A stretch of 45,426 bases of DNA from Bacteroides sp. GTDB taxonomy: Bacteria; Bacteroidota; Bacteroidia; Bacteroidales; Muribaculaceae. Below, one piece after another: positions 32,500-41,522 of the stretch (within the stretch, counting starts at the first letter, position 1; every line of letters starts with the position of its first letter). The translations under genes and the position numbers were made by a program. A model generated the notes under the pieces. The model saw only the letters and a list, made by a program, of their open reading frames with translations. It had not been told where the DNA came from and made no database searches. The stretch spans positions 1-45,426 of the forward strand of contig JAAVCG010000017.1 in assembly GCA_014802435.1 (NCBI GenBank), written 5' to 3'.

Positions 32500-32634
32500 A
32501 TTAGACCAGAGCCCCATAGCAACTATAGTTTTTTTTTTGACAACCATAATTTTTTAAGGCGGAGGAAAACACCCTCCGCCTTAAAAAATATCCCGCGCCG
32601 CAAGTCTATAGTTGCTATGGGGCTCTGGTCTAAA
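32500..32634. repeat. Nested perfect inverted repeats (possible MITE or bidirectional terminator)
   Basis: Outer arms 32501-32528 and 32606-32633 are a perfect 28-bp inverted repeat beginning TTAGACCAGAGCCCCATAGC. Inside it, arms 32549-32565 and 32573-32589 (TTTTTTAAGGCGGAGG type) form a 17-bp perfect stem with a 7-nt loop and A/T-tract flanks. A partial copy of the outer arm (ACCATAGCCCCATAGC) also lies at 32471-32486, at the helicase stop. It lies between convergent genes. Confidence 0.88.
32549..32589. terminator. Bidirectional intrinsic terminator
   Basis: The inner 17-bp stem has a GC-rich core (GGCGGAGG/CCTCCGCC) with poly-T on one side and poly-A on the other, so it should terminate both the helicase transcript and the convergent LRR gene. 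Confidence 0.75.
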
Positions 32635-32637
32635 AAA

Positions 32638-34212
32638 TCACGGGTGAGCTATGGTAACCTTGACGGTTTTGCCTGAAGGAGTGCGGACAATGTAGACGCC
32701 CGCGGGGAGCTTCGTCGCCCGCATTGCGCGTCCCTTAAGGTCAAATATCTTCGAGCCCTCAGGCACTACAATCTCTGCCCCGCAAACACTAACCGCGACA
32801 TCAGCCTCAACCTCAACTCCCTCAATCGCCGTGTCTACAGCATTGACTGACTTAAACCGACTCCAAGGCTCGGTATTACGATAAAGTTCGACGCTCTCCG
32901 CAGGCACATAAAGTGCGATAGCTTCCGGATTTGAAAACGTATAGTCATCATCTACAGTCGGCGGAATCGGATTCAAAACCGTAAGTTCAGTAAGCCCGGA
33001 CTGCCAAAACGCATCGGACCCGATCTCAGTCACCGACTCAGGTAGAGTTAGCTCCTTAAGATTTATGCAGACGTAGAAAGCACTGGAGCCGATTTCGGTT
33101 ACTGAATTGCCGATGGTTACAGAGGTCAGCGAAAAGCAGCGTTCGAAAGCACTGGAGCCGATTTCGGTTACCGAATTAGGGATGGTGACAGAGGTCAGCG
33201 AAGAGCATTCCCAAAAAGCATAGTCGCTGATTCTGGTTACGGAATCGGGTATAATTAAATCGGTTATTAGATTACCATTGAGGTATAAATTATGAGAATA
33301 AACTAATGGATTTGCAGAATACGCGCCAAAAGATATGTTACACCATGCAGTAATATCTGAAATATAAACAGCTGTTAATTTATTGCATCCTCCGAAGGCA
33401 CTGTCGCCGATTTCGGTTACTGAATTGGGGATGGTGACAGAGGTCAGCGAACTGCAGACGTAGAAAGCCCCGTCGCCGATTTTGGTTACCGAATTGCCGA
33501 TAGCGACAGATGTCAGCGAAGAGCAGCTGTAGAAAGTATAGTTGCCGATTTCGGTTACCGAATTGGGGATGGTTACAGATGTCAGTGAAGTGCAGCCGTA
33601 GAAAGCTCTGTCGCCGATTTTGGTTACCGAATTGGGGATTGTTACAGAGGTCAGAGAAGAGCAGTCTCGGAAAGCATCTTGGCCGATTTCAGTTACAGAA
33701 TTACCAATGGTGACGGATGTCAGTGAAGAGCAGCCGCTGAAAGTACTGTTGTCGATTTTGGTCACCGAATTGGGGATGGTGACGGATGTCAGCAAACGGC
33801 AGCCTTCGAAAGCACCGGGGCCGATTTTGATCACCGAATTAGGCATGGTGATAGCGGTCAGCGAAGAGCATCCCCAGAAAGCCTGATAGCCGATTTCGGT
33901 TACAGAATTGGGGATGGTGACAGTCAGCGAAGAGCGGTTGTAGAAAGCACGGTTGCCGATTCCGGTTACTTTATATGTTTGGCCTTCCTTGTCTGTAACT
34001 TCTTTCGGAATAATGAGATCCTTTGCTGTATCCCATACGCCATAGCATTCCACGGTATAAGAGCCTTCGGAATTGTTAATTATAGAATACTCAATAGTTG
34101 AGCCTTCGTAGGTGTACGTGAAGACTTGGGCGGAGGAATTTAGGGCGCAGAGGATGAGGGCGGCGAGGGTTAGGATAAGTCGCCCGGCGCGGATTGGTTG
34201 GTTCATTTGCAT
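32638..34212 (-). CDS. BspA-like leucine-rich repeat protein with C-terminal sorting domain
   Basis: A 524-aa exported protein. The signal peptide ends near LNSSAQ (about residue 29). About 13 LRR_5 units of 23 residues follow, of the form LTSVTIPNSVTEIGxxAFxxC, broken once by a YISDITAWCNISFGAYSANP stretch (about 280-300). The C-terminal about 40 residues (FDLKGRAMRATKLPAGVYIV and so on) look like a type IX secretion sorting domain, implying surface exposure or secretion. BspA-like proteins act in adhesion. ATG 34206 is an alternative start. Repeat units are almost identical at DNA level, so length variation is likely. Confidence 0.9.
   Translation of the reverse strand: MQMNQPIRAGRLILTLAALILCALNSSAQVFTYTYEGSTIEYSIINNSEGSYTVECYGVWDTAKDLIIPKEVTDKEGQTYKVTGIGNRAFYNRSSLTVTIPNSVTEIGYQAFWGCSSLTAITMPNSVIKIGPGAFEGCRLLTSVTIPNSVTKIDNSTFSGCSSLTSVTIGNSVTEIGQDAFRDCSSLTSVTIPNSVTKIGDRAFYGCTSLTSVTIPNSVTEIGNYTFYSCSSLTSVAIGNSVTKIGDGAFYVCSSLTSVTIPNSVTEIGDSAFGGCNKLTAVYISDITAWCNISFGAYSANPLVYSHNLYLNGNLITDLIIPDSVTRISDYAFWECSSLTSVTIPNSVTEIGSSAFERCFSLTSVTIGNSVTEIGSSAFYVCINLKELTLPESVTEIGSDAFWQSGLTELTVLNPIPPTVDDDYTFSNPEAIALYVPAESVELYRNTEPWSRFKSVNAVDTAIEGVEVEADVAVSVCGAEIVVPEGSKIFDLKGRAMRATKLPAGVYIVRTPSGKTVKVTIAHP
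33030..33960 (-). repeat. 69-bp coding tandem repeats of the LRR protein
   Basis: Near-identical 69-bp units encode the 23-residue LRRs. The GAATTGGGGATGGTGACAGA-like segment recurs with few changes. Units before and after the non-repeat break are equally similar, which fits homogenisation by recombination. Confidence 0.8.
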
Positions 34213-34279
34213 ATTGTTGGTATAAGGTTGAATTTATCTCGGGATTGGAGTTAAAGTAAGACGTGATTTTTTTCAGTTG

Positions 34280-34310
34280 CAAAGTTACGCAAAGTCCGCG
34301 ATATCTGAAA
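34280..34310 (-). promoter_or_regulatory. Promoter of the LRR gene
   Basis: Minus-strand -33 TTTC (34310-34307), 19-nt spacer, -7 TAACTTTG (34287-34280). The leader is about 65 nt. Confidence 0.6.
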
Positions 34311-34356
34311 GGAAAAAGTGTGACAAATTTTTTCACAAAGGCTTTTTTTGTCGCAG

Positions 34357-34933
34357 CCTATGGAGAGGCGGATTCCGATCCGCCGCACCGTCTGCGGAGA
34401 TGTGTACTCCGGGTCATGAGCAATGGTCAGCGCGGAGGCGGCGGATCGGAATCCGCCTTTCCATAGGGGTGCTGACCGCGCTTCGTTGCGACTCAATCGG
34501 TTGTGTGTCAGCTTTGTATGGTAGATGTGGCGGTGTCTTTCGCGAGGCTTTTTTTGCGCAGCCTATGGAGAGGCGGATTCCGATCCGCCGCACCGTCTGC
34601 GGAGATGTGTACTCCGGGTCATGAGCAATGGTCAGAGCGGAGGCGGCGGATCGGAATCCGCCTTTCCATAGGGGTGCTGACCGGGCTTCGTGGCGACTCA
34701 ATTGGTTGTGTGTCAGCTTTGTATGGTAGATGTGGCGGTGTCTTTCGCGAGGCTTTTGTTGCGGAGGCCTATGGAGAGGCGGATTCCGATCCGCCGGTTT
34801 GTCTGCGGGGTTGGTGCCTTTTTGCGGTATTTTCTTGTCCCCCAGTGGCTTCGCGACTGGGGGTTAACGCTCGTGGAAGCCCTCCGGGCTATCTTCTATG
34901 CGGTGGCGGCGGATCGGAATCCGCCTTTCCATA
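34357..34933. repeat. Tandem array of three hairpin elements (copies B, C, D)
   Basis: Left arms start at 34359, 34564 and 34770 and right arms end at 34465, 34670 and 34933. Periods are 205 and 206 bp. Each arm holds GGCGGATTCCGATCCGCC or its reverse. B and C are almost identical over the full period, including the spacer GTGTGTCAGCTTTGTATGGT. D keeps the arms but has a different interior with a CCCCCAGT/ACTGGGGG hairpin (34839-34863). No coding gene is seen in 34213-35149. Confidence 0.88.
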
Positions 34934-34940
34934 GGGGTCT

Positions 34941-34982
34941 CTGACCGGGCTCCGTGGCGAGGGCGCCACGGAGCCCGGTCAG
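34941..34982. terminator. Very strong hairpin after the array
   Basis: A 19-bp perfect stem (arms 34941-34959 and 34964-34982, CTGACCGGGCTCCGTGGCG) with a 4-nt loop AGGG, followed by ATTTTGCTT. One arm alone recurs in imperfect form after copies B and C. It is either a terminator or a completed inverted duplication. Confidence 0.65.
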
Positions 34983-35090
34983 ATTTTGCTTAATCGTGAG
35001 TTTTGTAACGCCGTCCTGGCAATAGCGTCGCCTATCCGGGGTTTAAAATGATAAATGATTTTGGGGGAGGGGGTGAAAATGGGGTGAAAA

Positions 35091-35122
35091 TTTGCTTATG
35101 TTAGAATAAATTGCTAAATTTG
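35091..35122 (+). promoter_or_regulatory. Fumarase operon promoter
   Basis: -33 TTTG (35091-35094), 20-nt spacer, -7 TAAATTTG (35115-35122). The leader is about 24 nt. Confidence 0.82.
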
Positions 35123-35149
35123 CGGAAAGATTTTTAACATTCATTCATT

Positions 35150-36796
35150 ATGACGAAACCGTTTAAATATCAGCCGATGTTTCCCCTCGGCCCGGACAAA
35201 ACAGAGTATTATCATCTGACCTCAGACTATGTAAAAGTTGAAAACTGGAACGGCCATGAGATTCTCGTGGTTGATCCGGAGGCCTTGACGGTGTTGACCC
35301 GCCAGGCGACTCACGACAACGCGTTTATGCTTCGCCGCGAGCATAACGAGATGGTTGCCAAGATACTGCATGACCCGGAGGCAAGCGAAAATGATAAATT
35401 CGTGGCGCTGACCATGTTGCGTAATGCGGAAATTGCCGCCAAGGGTCAGCTTCCTTTCTGTCAGGACACGGGTACGGCCATCTGTCATGCCCATAAGGGC
35501 CAGCACGTTTGGACGGGATGCTGTGACGAGGAGATGATTGCTCACGGCATCTATAAGACTTACACGGAAGATAACCTTCGTTACAGTCAGAACGCACCGC
35601 TGACCATGTATGAGGAGGTCAACACGGGCTGTAACCTCCCCGCTCAGATTGACATTCACGCCGGCGAGGGTTCAGAATATGAGTTCCTGTTCGTTGCCAA
35701 GGGCGGCGGTTCTGCAAATAAGACTTATCTTTATCAGGAGACCAAGGCTATCATTACTCCTCAGAAGCTGGTGCCTTTCCTCGTTGAGAAAATGAAGACT
35801 CTTGGCACAGCGGCGTGTCCTCCTTATCATATCGCGTTCGTTATTGGCGGCACCTCGGCTGAGAAGAACCTTGAAGTGGTTAAGAAGGCCTCAGTCAAGT
35901 ATCTTGACAATCTGCCCACTCACGGCAATGAACTCGGCCACGCCTTCCGCGACATCGAGCTTGAAAAGGAGCTTAAGAAGGCCTCAGAAGAGTTAGGACT
36001 CGGCGCACAGTTTGGCGGCAAATACTTTGCTCATGACATCAGAGTGATTCGTCTGCCGCGTCATGGCGCATCTTGCCCCATCGGTATGGGAGTTAGCTGC
36101 TCGGCCGACCGCAATATCAAGGCTAAGATTAACCGCGAGGGCCTCTGGATTGAAAAGCTGGACTCGAATCCGGGCGAACTGATTCCGGAAGAGCTGCGTA
36201 ATGCCGGCGAGGGTGCAGTTGTTAAGATTGACCTTAATCAGCCGATGGCCGATGTGCTGAAGGAGCTGAGCAAGTATCCTGTAAGCACTCGCCTGAGCCT
36301 TAATGGCACCATCATCGTTGGCCGCGACATTGCTCACGCCAAGATTAAGGAACGCCTGGACAAGGGCGAACCGATGCCTGAATATCTGAAGAATCACCCC
36401 ATCTACTATGCCGGACCGGCCAAGACTCCGAAGGGAATGGCCAGCGGCTCCTTCGGCCCGACTACTGCCGGCCGCATGGACTCATACGTAGACCAGTTCC
36501 AGGAAGCCGGCGGTTCGATGATTATGATAGCCAAGGGCAACCGCTCCAAGCAGGTTACAGACGCCTGTCAGAAGCATGGCGGGTTCTATCTCGGCTCCAT
36601 CGGCGGCCCGGCAGCAATTCTTGCGGCCAATTCAATCAAGAAGGTTGAACTCTTGGAGTATCCCGAACTGGGAATGGAGGCCATCTGGAAGATTGAAGTA
36701 GAGGACTTCCCGGCGTTTATCCTCGTTGACAACAAGGGCAACGACTTCTTTACGGAAATTCAGGCCAAGTGTGCCGCATGCCCCATCGTTAAATGA
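35150..36796 (+). CDS. Fumarate hydratase, class I ([4Fe-4S], fused subunits)
   Basis: A 548-aa TCA-cycle enzyme that interconverts fumarate and malate. The first cluster cysteine is Cys104 in [10 protein letters not shown]. Further conserved parts are [13 protein letters not shown] (about residues 159-171), [18 protein letters not shown], and the beta-domain [20 protein letters not shown]. In human-gut anaerobes of this group the enzyme works in the reductive branch to succinate; this is background knowledge for the order. Length equals that of FumA/FumB. The next gene overlaps its stop by 4 nt. Confidence 0.96.
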   Translation: MTKPFKYQPMFPLGPDKTEYYHLTSDYVKVENWNGHEILVVDPEALTVLTRQATHDNAFMLRREHNEMVAKILHDPEASENDKFVALTMLRNAEIAAKGQLPFCQDTGTAICHAHKGQHVWTGCCDEEMIAHGIYKTYTEDNLRYSQNAPLTMYEEVNTGCNLPAQIDIHAGEGSEYEFLFVAKGGGSANKTYLYQETKAIITPQKLVPFLVEKMKTLGTAACPPYHIAFVIGGTSAEKNLEVVKKASVKYLDNLPTHGNELGHAFRDIELEKELKKASEELGLGAQFGGKYFAHDIRVIRLPRHGASCPIGMGVSCSADRNIKAKINREGLWIEKLDSNPGELIPEELRNAGEGAVVKIDLNQPMADVLKELSKYPVSTRLSLNGTIIVGRDIAHAKIKERLDKGEPMPEYLKNHPIYYAGPAKTPKGMASGSFGPTTAGRMDSYVDQFQEAGGSMIMIAKGNRSKQVTDACQKHGGFYLGSIGGPAAILAANSIKKVELLEYPELGMEAIWKIEVEDFPAFILVDNKGNDFFTEIQAKCAACPIVK

Positions 36797-37692
36797 ACAA
36801 GAAAGTAATCATTTCAGCGGCCTGCCTCGTAGTAGGTGTAGTACTGGGTTGCCTGGTTTGGATGCTCGTGCGTCAAAACCGGGCCACTCAGGAGGCCACC
36901 CAGCAGATAGCCGAGTTGCAGCTGATGAATGAACAGCTGCAGCTGACCAATGAATATGATGAGCTCTCGGCAAGCTTCACTCAGCATGAAGGGCAGATGG
37001 TTTTGTTTAATAATGACTCCATCCGCGCGGAATATGAAGCGGCCAAGAACAAAGTAGAGGAGCTTCGGCAGGAACTCAAGCGCCGGGATAAGCTCTCGTC
37101 AGAGCGCATAGCCCAATTGCAGGCCGAAATAGCTACCTTGAAGCAGATTATGCGCCATTATGTTGAGCAGATCAATGAACTGAATCAGCAGAATCAGGAG
37201 CTCCGCCAGAAGAATGAAACCCTTGAGCAGCAGAACAATCAGCTCTCATCACAGGTACAGTCAACTGCGCGCGAGAACAAGGTGCTGACGGAAAAGATGG
37301 TGCTTGCCGAGAAGCTGAACGTCAGCTCAGTGAGCCTCACGGCCCTCAAGGGTAACGGCAAGAATGAAAAGAACATAACCAAGGCCAAACAGCTGATGGT
37401 AACGTTCACCATTCCGCAGAATAATTCAACCCCCGTCGGCAAAAAGACGATTTATCTGCGCATCACCTCTCCGGAGGGTAACCTCCTGAGCGGCAATGGC
37501 ATTCATTTCACCTTTGAGGGAGCTACCCTCGAAGCGTCGGCTCAGAAAGTAGTTGAATATGAAGGTCAGGAAATAGCCGGAGTGAAGATTTACTGGGATG
37601 TAAACGCCACTCTTAACCCCGGCAGCTATCGCGTAGAGTTGTTTGCGGATAATTATCGCCTGGCTTCTCGAAACTTTGAAATGAAAAAGTGA
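36793..37692 (+). CDS. Membrane-anchored coiled-coil protein, unknown function
   Basis: A 299-aa protein. One N-terminal transmembrane helix (about residues 5-26) is followed by a long coiled coil (about 28-180, rich in Q, E, L, N). The C-terminal beta-rich domain (about 190-299) shows [20 protein letters not shown] and [20 protein letters not shown]. The last domain looks like an immunoglobulin-like or carbohydrate-binding fold, but I do not recognise it. It is coupled to fumarase (4-nt overlap) and to the MgtC-like gene (4-nt overlap). Confidence 0.8.
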   Translation: MNKKVIISAACLVVGVVLGCLVWMLVRQNRATQEATQQIAELQLMNEQLQLTNEYDELSASFTQHEGQMVLFNNDSIRAEYEAAKNKVEELRQELKRRDKLSSERIAQLQAEIATLKQIMRHYVEQINELNQQNQELRQKNETLEQQNNQLSSQVQSTARENKVLTEKMVLAEKLNVSSVSLTALKGNGKNEKNITKAKQLMVTFTIPQNNSTPVGKKTIYLRITSPEGNLLSGNGIHFTFEGATLEASAQKVVEYEGQEIAGVKIYWDVNATLNPGSYRVELFADNYRLASRNFEMKK

Positions 37693-38417
37693 CGATTTTA
37701 ACGACGATATACGAAATGTATGAGCAGCTGACTGCGCCTGAGGTGTCATTTCCTCAGGCGCTGTTCAAGCTCTGCCTGAGTATGGTACTTGGCGCGAGCA
37801 TCGGATTTGAGCGCAAGCGCAAGGGCCAGCCGGCGGGGCTCAGAACCTTCTCGCTCATAGCGTTAGGCTCCACCCTTGCGATGCTTGTCAGCATTTATGT
37901 CTGTCAGGAATACGTAGGGCTGAAAAACGGTGACCCCGGGCGCATCGCGGCGCAGGTCATCACGGGTGTCGGTTTTCTTGGCGCCGGGGCGATTATTCAG
38001 ATGAAAGGCTCCGTCAGAGGACTGACCACCGCGGCGGGCATCTGGATGGCTTCGATTATCGGTTTGGCCGTCGGAGTAGGGATGTATGTCGTTTCAATTT
38101 TTGCCACTTTGTTAATACTCTTTATCCTGGTTCAGCTCGAAAACATTGAACATAAGCATGCCGTCGGTTCCGAATCGCGCATCATCCGCCTGAAAATCGG
38201 CGAGATATGTACGGATATGTCGGCCTATGACCGGGTTTTGCGCCATCATGGCGTGACGCTGGTCAAGACTTATGTCGATTACGATTATACGGAGCGGGTA
38301 ACCCGGATGAACCTCGTTGTCCTGCTGAAGGAGACGACGGATTATATGACTCTGTTTGAGGACCTCTCTTCCCTCGGCCCCACTGAATCTATAACCCTTA
38401 GTAATCAACTTTCATGA
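37689..38417 (+). CDS. MgtC/SapB family membrane protein
   Basis: A 242-aa protein. The MgtC domain (about residues 25-150) has the typical LGASIGFERKRKGQPAGLRT, SLIALGSTLAML, and TGVGFLGAGAIIQ segments, with four to five helices. A cytosolic ACT-like C-terminal domain of about 85 aa follows. MgtC proteins are linked to Mg2+ limitation and membrane potential. The frame begins with GTG at 37689 overlapping the previous stop; ATG 37716 (MYEQLTAP) is equally plausible. It overlaps the antiporter gene by 4 nt. Confidence 0.9.
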   Translation: MTILTTIYEMYEQLTAPEVSFPQALFKLCLSMVLGASIGFERKRKGQPAGLRTFSLIALGSTLAMLVSIYVCQEYVGLKNGDPGRIAAQVITGVGFLGAGAIIQMKGSVRGLTTAAGIWMASIIGLAVGVGMYVVSIFATLLILFILVQLENIEHKHAVGSESRIIRLKIGEICTDMSAYDRVLRHHGVTLVKTYVDYDYTERVTRMNLVVLLKETTDYMTLFEDLSSLGPTESITLSNQLS

Positions 38418-40621
38418 TTGAATCGCTGATTATGGACCTGGCTTATATCCTGGTCCTCGGAGCAATTGTATCGCTGCTTTTCAAGTGGATAAAGCAGCCC
38501 GTAGTGCTTGGCTATATCGTCGCCGGATTTCTGGCGTCGCCAAATTTTGAGCCGTTGCCGTCGCTGGCCCATGCGGATAATATTGACTTTTGGGCGGAGA
38601 TAGGCATCGTCGTCTTGCTCTTTTCCTTGGGTTTGGAGTTCAGTTTCAAAAAGTTACTCAGCTGCGGCAGTTCGGCTATTGTGACCTGTCTGGTCTGCAT
38701 CATCGGCATGATGATTACGGGATTTTCCATCGGCCATCTGTTAGGCTTTTCAAACATCAACTCCATCTTTCTTGGCGGCATGATTTCCATGTCGTCGACA
38801 ACGATTATCCTGAAGGCGCTGACTGACCTGGGATTGCGCCACAAGCGCTTTGCCGCGCAGGTTTTCGGTGTCTTGATTGTTGAGGATTTGTTTGCCGTGT
38901 TGATGATGGTTATTCTTTCTTCCGTGGCCGTCGGTAATGTCGAGGGTGGCGAGATGATTTATTCCGTGGCCAAACTCTGTTTCTTCCTGATTATCTGGTT
39001 CCTTGTGGGGACGTATCTTTTGCCGTCGTTCCTTAACGGAGTTCGGCGGTTCCTGAATGAGGAGACGCTGTTAGTGCTTTCAATGGCTCTCTGTCTGGGC
39101 ATGGCCGTCTGTGCGGTTGAATGTGGGTTCTCACTGGCTCTCGGGGCGTTTGTGATGGGCTCGATACTTGCCGGAACGAGTTATGCCGAGCGCATTGAAC
39201 ACGTCGTTGCTCCCGTTAAAAATCTGTTTGGGGCAGTGTTCTTTATCTCCGTCGGCATGATGGTTAATCCTCAGGTAATCATGGAGTACTGGCAGCCTAT
39301 TTTGGTGTTGTCGGCTGCCGTTGTTATCGGAATGATACTGTTTGGAACAACCGGTATGCTCCTTTCGGGACAGACGCTCAAAGTGGCCATTCAGAGCGGC
39401 TTCACTTTGACTCAGATTGGTGAATTTTCATTCATCATAGCCTCACTTGGCATGTCGCTCGGAGTTCTGGACCCGACTATTTACCCGATAGTAGTTGCCG
39501 TTTCGGTAATCACTACTTTTACCACTCCGATATTCATCAAGTGTGCCGACCCGGTTTATAACATCGTAGAGCGGCATTTGCCCAAGCGGCTCCAATGGCT
39601 CGTTGACCGCTACTCGGAGTCAACGGCCAATACCTCAGAGGTTCGCGCCCTCTGGACCTCAGTCCTCAAGCGATATGCCTGGAGAGTTGTGCTCTATAGT
39701 GTTGTCTTAGTGGCGATAGCGCTTGTATTCCGGCTTTATGTTCATCCGCTGGTAAGCAACTTCCTGCCCGGATTCTGGGGCCGTCTGCTCTGCTGCGTGC
39801 TGACATTGGTTGCCATGGCTCCATTCCTGTTGGGGCTGACTTTCCCCTCATCAAAGCGTTGGGAGCGGGAGCGCCTGGTCAAGGCTAACGCTCATTTTGA
39901 TGCGCCGTTGGTTTGCATGAGCGTCTTCCGCCTGCTGATTTGCATGAGCTTCGTCGTTTACGTGATAAGCATGCATTTCGGCCTTGGTCTGGGTATGCTT
40001 TTCGGTATTACGGGAGTTGTGCTCTGGATTATTTTTGCCTCGCGCAATTTGCGTCACCGTCTCAGCCGAATTGAGAATAAATTCCTTAATAACCTCAATG
40101 AGCGCGAATTGCGGCGCACCGGCGCAAACAATAATCTTGTCAGCAATATGCACATGGCCTTCGGAACTGTTGGCTATGACAGTCCGTTTATCGGCGACAG
40201 GCTTTGTATAAGCAACGTCGGCAGTAATTATGGCATCAATGTGGCTTCAATCATGCGCGGCGGCCGCCTGATACCCGTTCCGGGACCGGATGAGCGCCTT
40301 TTCCCGGGCGATTTGGTCGGCATTATCGGCACGGAAGAAAACATCACCAAGGTTATGCCGCTGATTGAGGCGGGCGCCGAGGAGTCAACAGACACCGGCT
40401 CAGGCGAGGACGTCGGCTTTAAAAGCATAGAGCTGACGGAGAGTTCGCCGCTGTTAGGCAAGACTCTCTCGTCAGCTAATCTTCGCGGCAAGCATCATCT
40501 GCTCGTCGTAGCGATTCAGCGCGGTTCGGAATTCGTTGAATTGACTCCGACTCAGCGCTTTAACCTCGGCGATATTGTCTGGTTCGTCGGTCAGCCCTCC
40601 GTAGCTCGTACGCTCAGTTAA
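38414..40621 (+). CDS. CPA2 cation:proton antiporter with two TrkA-C domains
   Basis: A 735-aa protein. The Kef-type transport domain is at about residues 5-390, with LGYIVAGFLASPNF, VVLLFSLGLEFSFKKL, and FGVLIVEDLFAVLMMV (conserved Asp). A second membrane region lies at about 415-555. Two C-terminal TrkA_C-like ligand domains are at about 575-655 and 665-735 (IELTESSPLLGKTLSSANLR). No TrkA-N nucleotide domain is evident. It probably moves K+ or Na+ against H+ under control of a bound ligand. It shares stop-codon bases with the convergent Nudix gene. Confidence 0.9.
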   Translation: MIESLIMDLAYILVLGAIVSLLFKWIKQPVVLGYIVAGFLASPNFEPLPSLAHADNIDFWAEIGIVVLLFSLGLEFSFKKLLSCGSSAIVTCLVCIIGMMITGFSIGHLLGFSNINSIFLGGMISMSSTTIILKALTDLGLRHKRFAAQVFGVLIVEDLFAVLMMVILSSVAVGNVEGGEMIYSVAKLCFFLIIWFLVGTYLLPSFLNGVRRFLNEETLLVLSMALCLGMAVCAVECGFSLALGAFVMGSILAGTSYAERIEHVVAPVKNLFGAVFFISVGMMVNPQVIMEYWQPILVLSAAVVIGMILFGTTGMLLSGQTLKVAIQSGFTLTQIGEFSFIIASLGMSLGVLDPTIYPIVVAVSVITTFTTPIFIKCADPVYNIVERHLPKRLQWLVDRYSESTANTSEVRALWTSVLKRYAWRVVLYSVVLVAIALVFRLYVHPLVSNFLPGFWGRLLCCVLTLVAMAPFLLGLTFPSSKRWERERLVKANAHFDAPLVCMSVFRLLICMSFVVYVISMHFGLGLGMLFGITGVVLWIIFASRNLRHRLSRIENKFLNNLNERELRRTGANNNLVSNMHMAFGTVGYDSPFIGDRLCISNVGSNYGINVASIMRGGRLIPVPGPDERLFPGDLVGIIGTEENITKVMPLIEAGAEESTDTGSGEDVGFKSIELTESSPLLGKTLSSANLRGKHHLLVVAIQRGSEFVELTPTQRFNLGDIVWFVGQPSVARTLS

Positions 40622-41295
40622 AATTCCAGGCGGAATCCGCGGTTTTTCAGCTCGGAGTAGGTCTTGAGATTGAACTCATAGAGCTGCGGGCGCGATTTGG
40701 GCTCCTCAATCGGAGAGAGAATGCCGATATGAATCATTTTCTTGGCGAAGTTTCGGCGGTCGAAGTTGACGTTAAGGATTGATTCATAGAGCGTTTGGAG
40801 CTCCTTCATGGTGAACTGCTCGGGAAGGAGGTCATGGCCGATGGGGTGGAAATGGATTTTCTCGCGCAGGCGGGTGAGCGCATCCCGCAGAATCAGGTCA
40901 TGGTCAAATGCTAATTGCGGAATCTCATCAGTTGCAAACCATCGGGCCTCGGCGGCATCATCGCCTCCGCAGACGTCGGCAATCTTCACCAGGGCTATGA
41001 AGGCTATTGTAATGACCCGTTCGCGGGGGTCGCGTCCCGGGGCCGTGTAGGCTCTGAGCTGCTCCAGATAGGAGGCCTCAAATCCGGTTTCCTCCTTGAG
41101 TTCGCGTGCGGCTCCCTGCTCGGCGGTTTCGTCGGGGGTGAGGAATCCGCCGGGGAGCGCCCATAGGCCTTTGTAAGGGTCGATTCCGCGCCTGATGAGC
41201 AGCACTTTGAGGCGTTGGCCATCAAAGCCGAAGATGACGCAATCAGTCGTGACCGCCGGATGCGGATATTTGTAGCAATACTCTTTCTGTTCCAT
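40618..41295 (-). CDS. NrtR-like Nudix regulator (Nudix domain plus winged helix)
   Basis: A 225-aa protein. The Nudix domain is at about residues 12-140 with an intact Nudix box from Gly50 to Phe72 (E56, R64, E65, E68, E69 all present). The C-terminal winged helix at about 150-225 has EQFTMKELQTLYESILNVNF, then DRRNFAKKMIHIGIL. This layout is that of NrtR regulators, which sense ADP-ribose-type ligands, and of the related arabinose regulator of Bacteroides. The intact box means hydrolase activity is also possible. It is the last gene of the ADP-ribosylglycohydrolase operon; palindromes at that promoter are candidate binding sites. Confidence 0.88.
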   Translation of the reverse strand: MEQKEYCYKYPHPAVTTDCVIFGFDGQRLKVLLIRRGIDPYKGLWALPGGFLTPDETAEQGAARELKEETGFEASYLEQLRAYTAPGRDPRERVITIAFIALVKIADVCGGDDAAEARWFATDEIPQLAFDHDLILRDALTRLREKIHFHPIGHDLLPEQFTMKELQTLYESILNVNFDRRNFAKKMIHIGILSPIEEPKSRPQLYEFNLKTYSELKNRGFRLEF

Positions 41296-41297
41296 TA

Positions 41298-41516
41298 TCA
41301 GTTATATTTATTTTCAGTATATGCCCAGACCCGGAGATATTCTTTCCAGGCAGTTTCGGCGTCTAAACCCGTTTCTGCCGTCAGCAGATAGTTTAATAGA
41401 GCAAGGGCTGAATCATCCCCGTTGACGCCAAATGTGGCAAGGTTTCGGTTGATTTCTACTTTCTTAATTATTATTCCGCGTGAATATCCGCTGAGATGAA
41501 CTGTGAACGCCTCCAT
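41298..41516 (-). pseudogene. Detached C-terminal part of the ADP-ribosylglycohydrolase
   Basis: A 72-codon frame beginning MEAFTVHLSGYSR. It lies in the same reading frame as the upstream 378-codon frame, separated only by TAG-ACC-GGA. Reading the TAG as TGG gives YIRSWTGMEAFTVHL, an RSWTG motif I associate with this C-terminal domain. It is therefore the end of the same gene rather than a separate small gene. It ends 2 nt before the Nudix regulator gene. Confidence 0.65.
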
Positions 41517-41522
41517 TCCGGT

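Noticed and set aside
33030-33960. Non-coding minisatellite
   Set aside because: The 69-bp period is in frame and encodes classic LRR_5 units within one long gene with a signal peptide.
34414-34944. Open frames of 80-145 codons on both strands across the hairpin array (Arg-rich, repeated protein segments)
   Set aside because: They are translations of the inverted repeats in several frames at once, with no start context and no recognisable domain.
41298-41516. Independent 72-aa small gene
   Set aside because: It continues the upstream glycohydrolase frame in phase right after a TAG, so a split gene explains it better.
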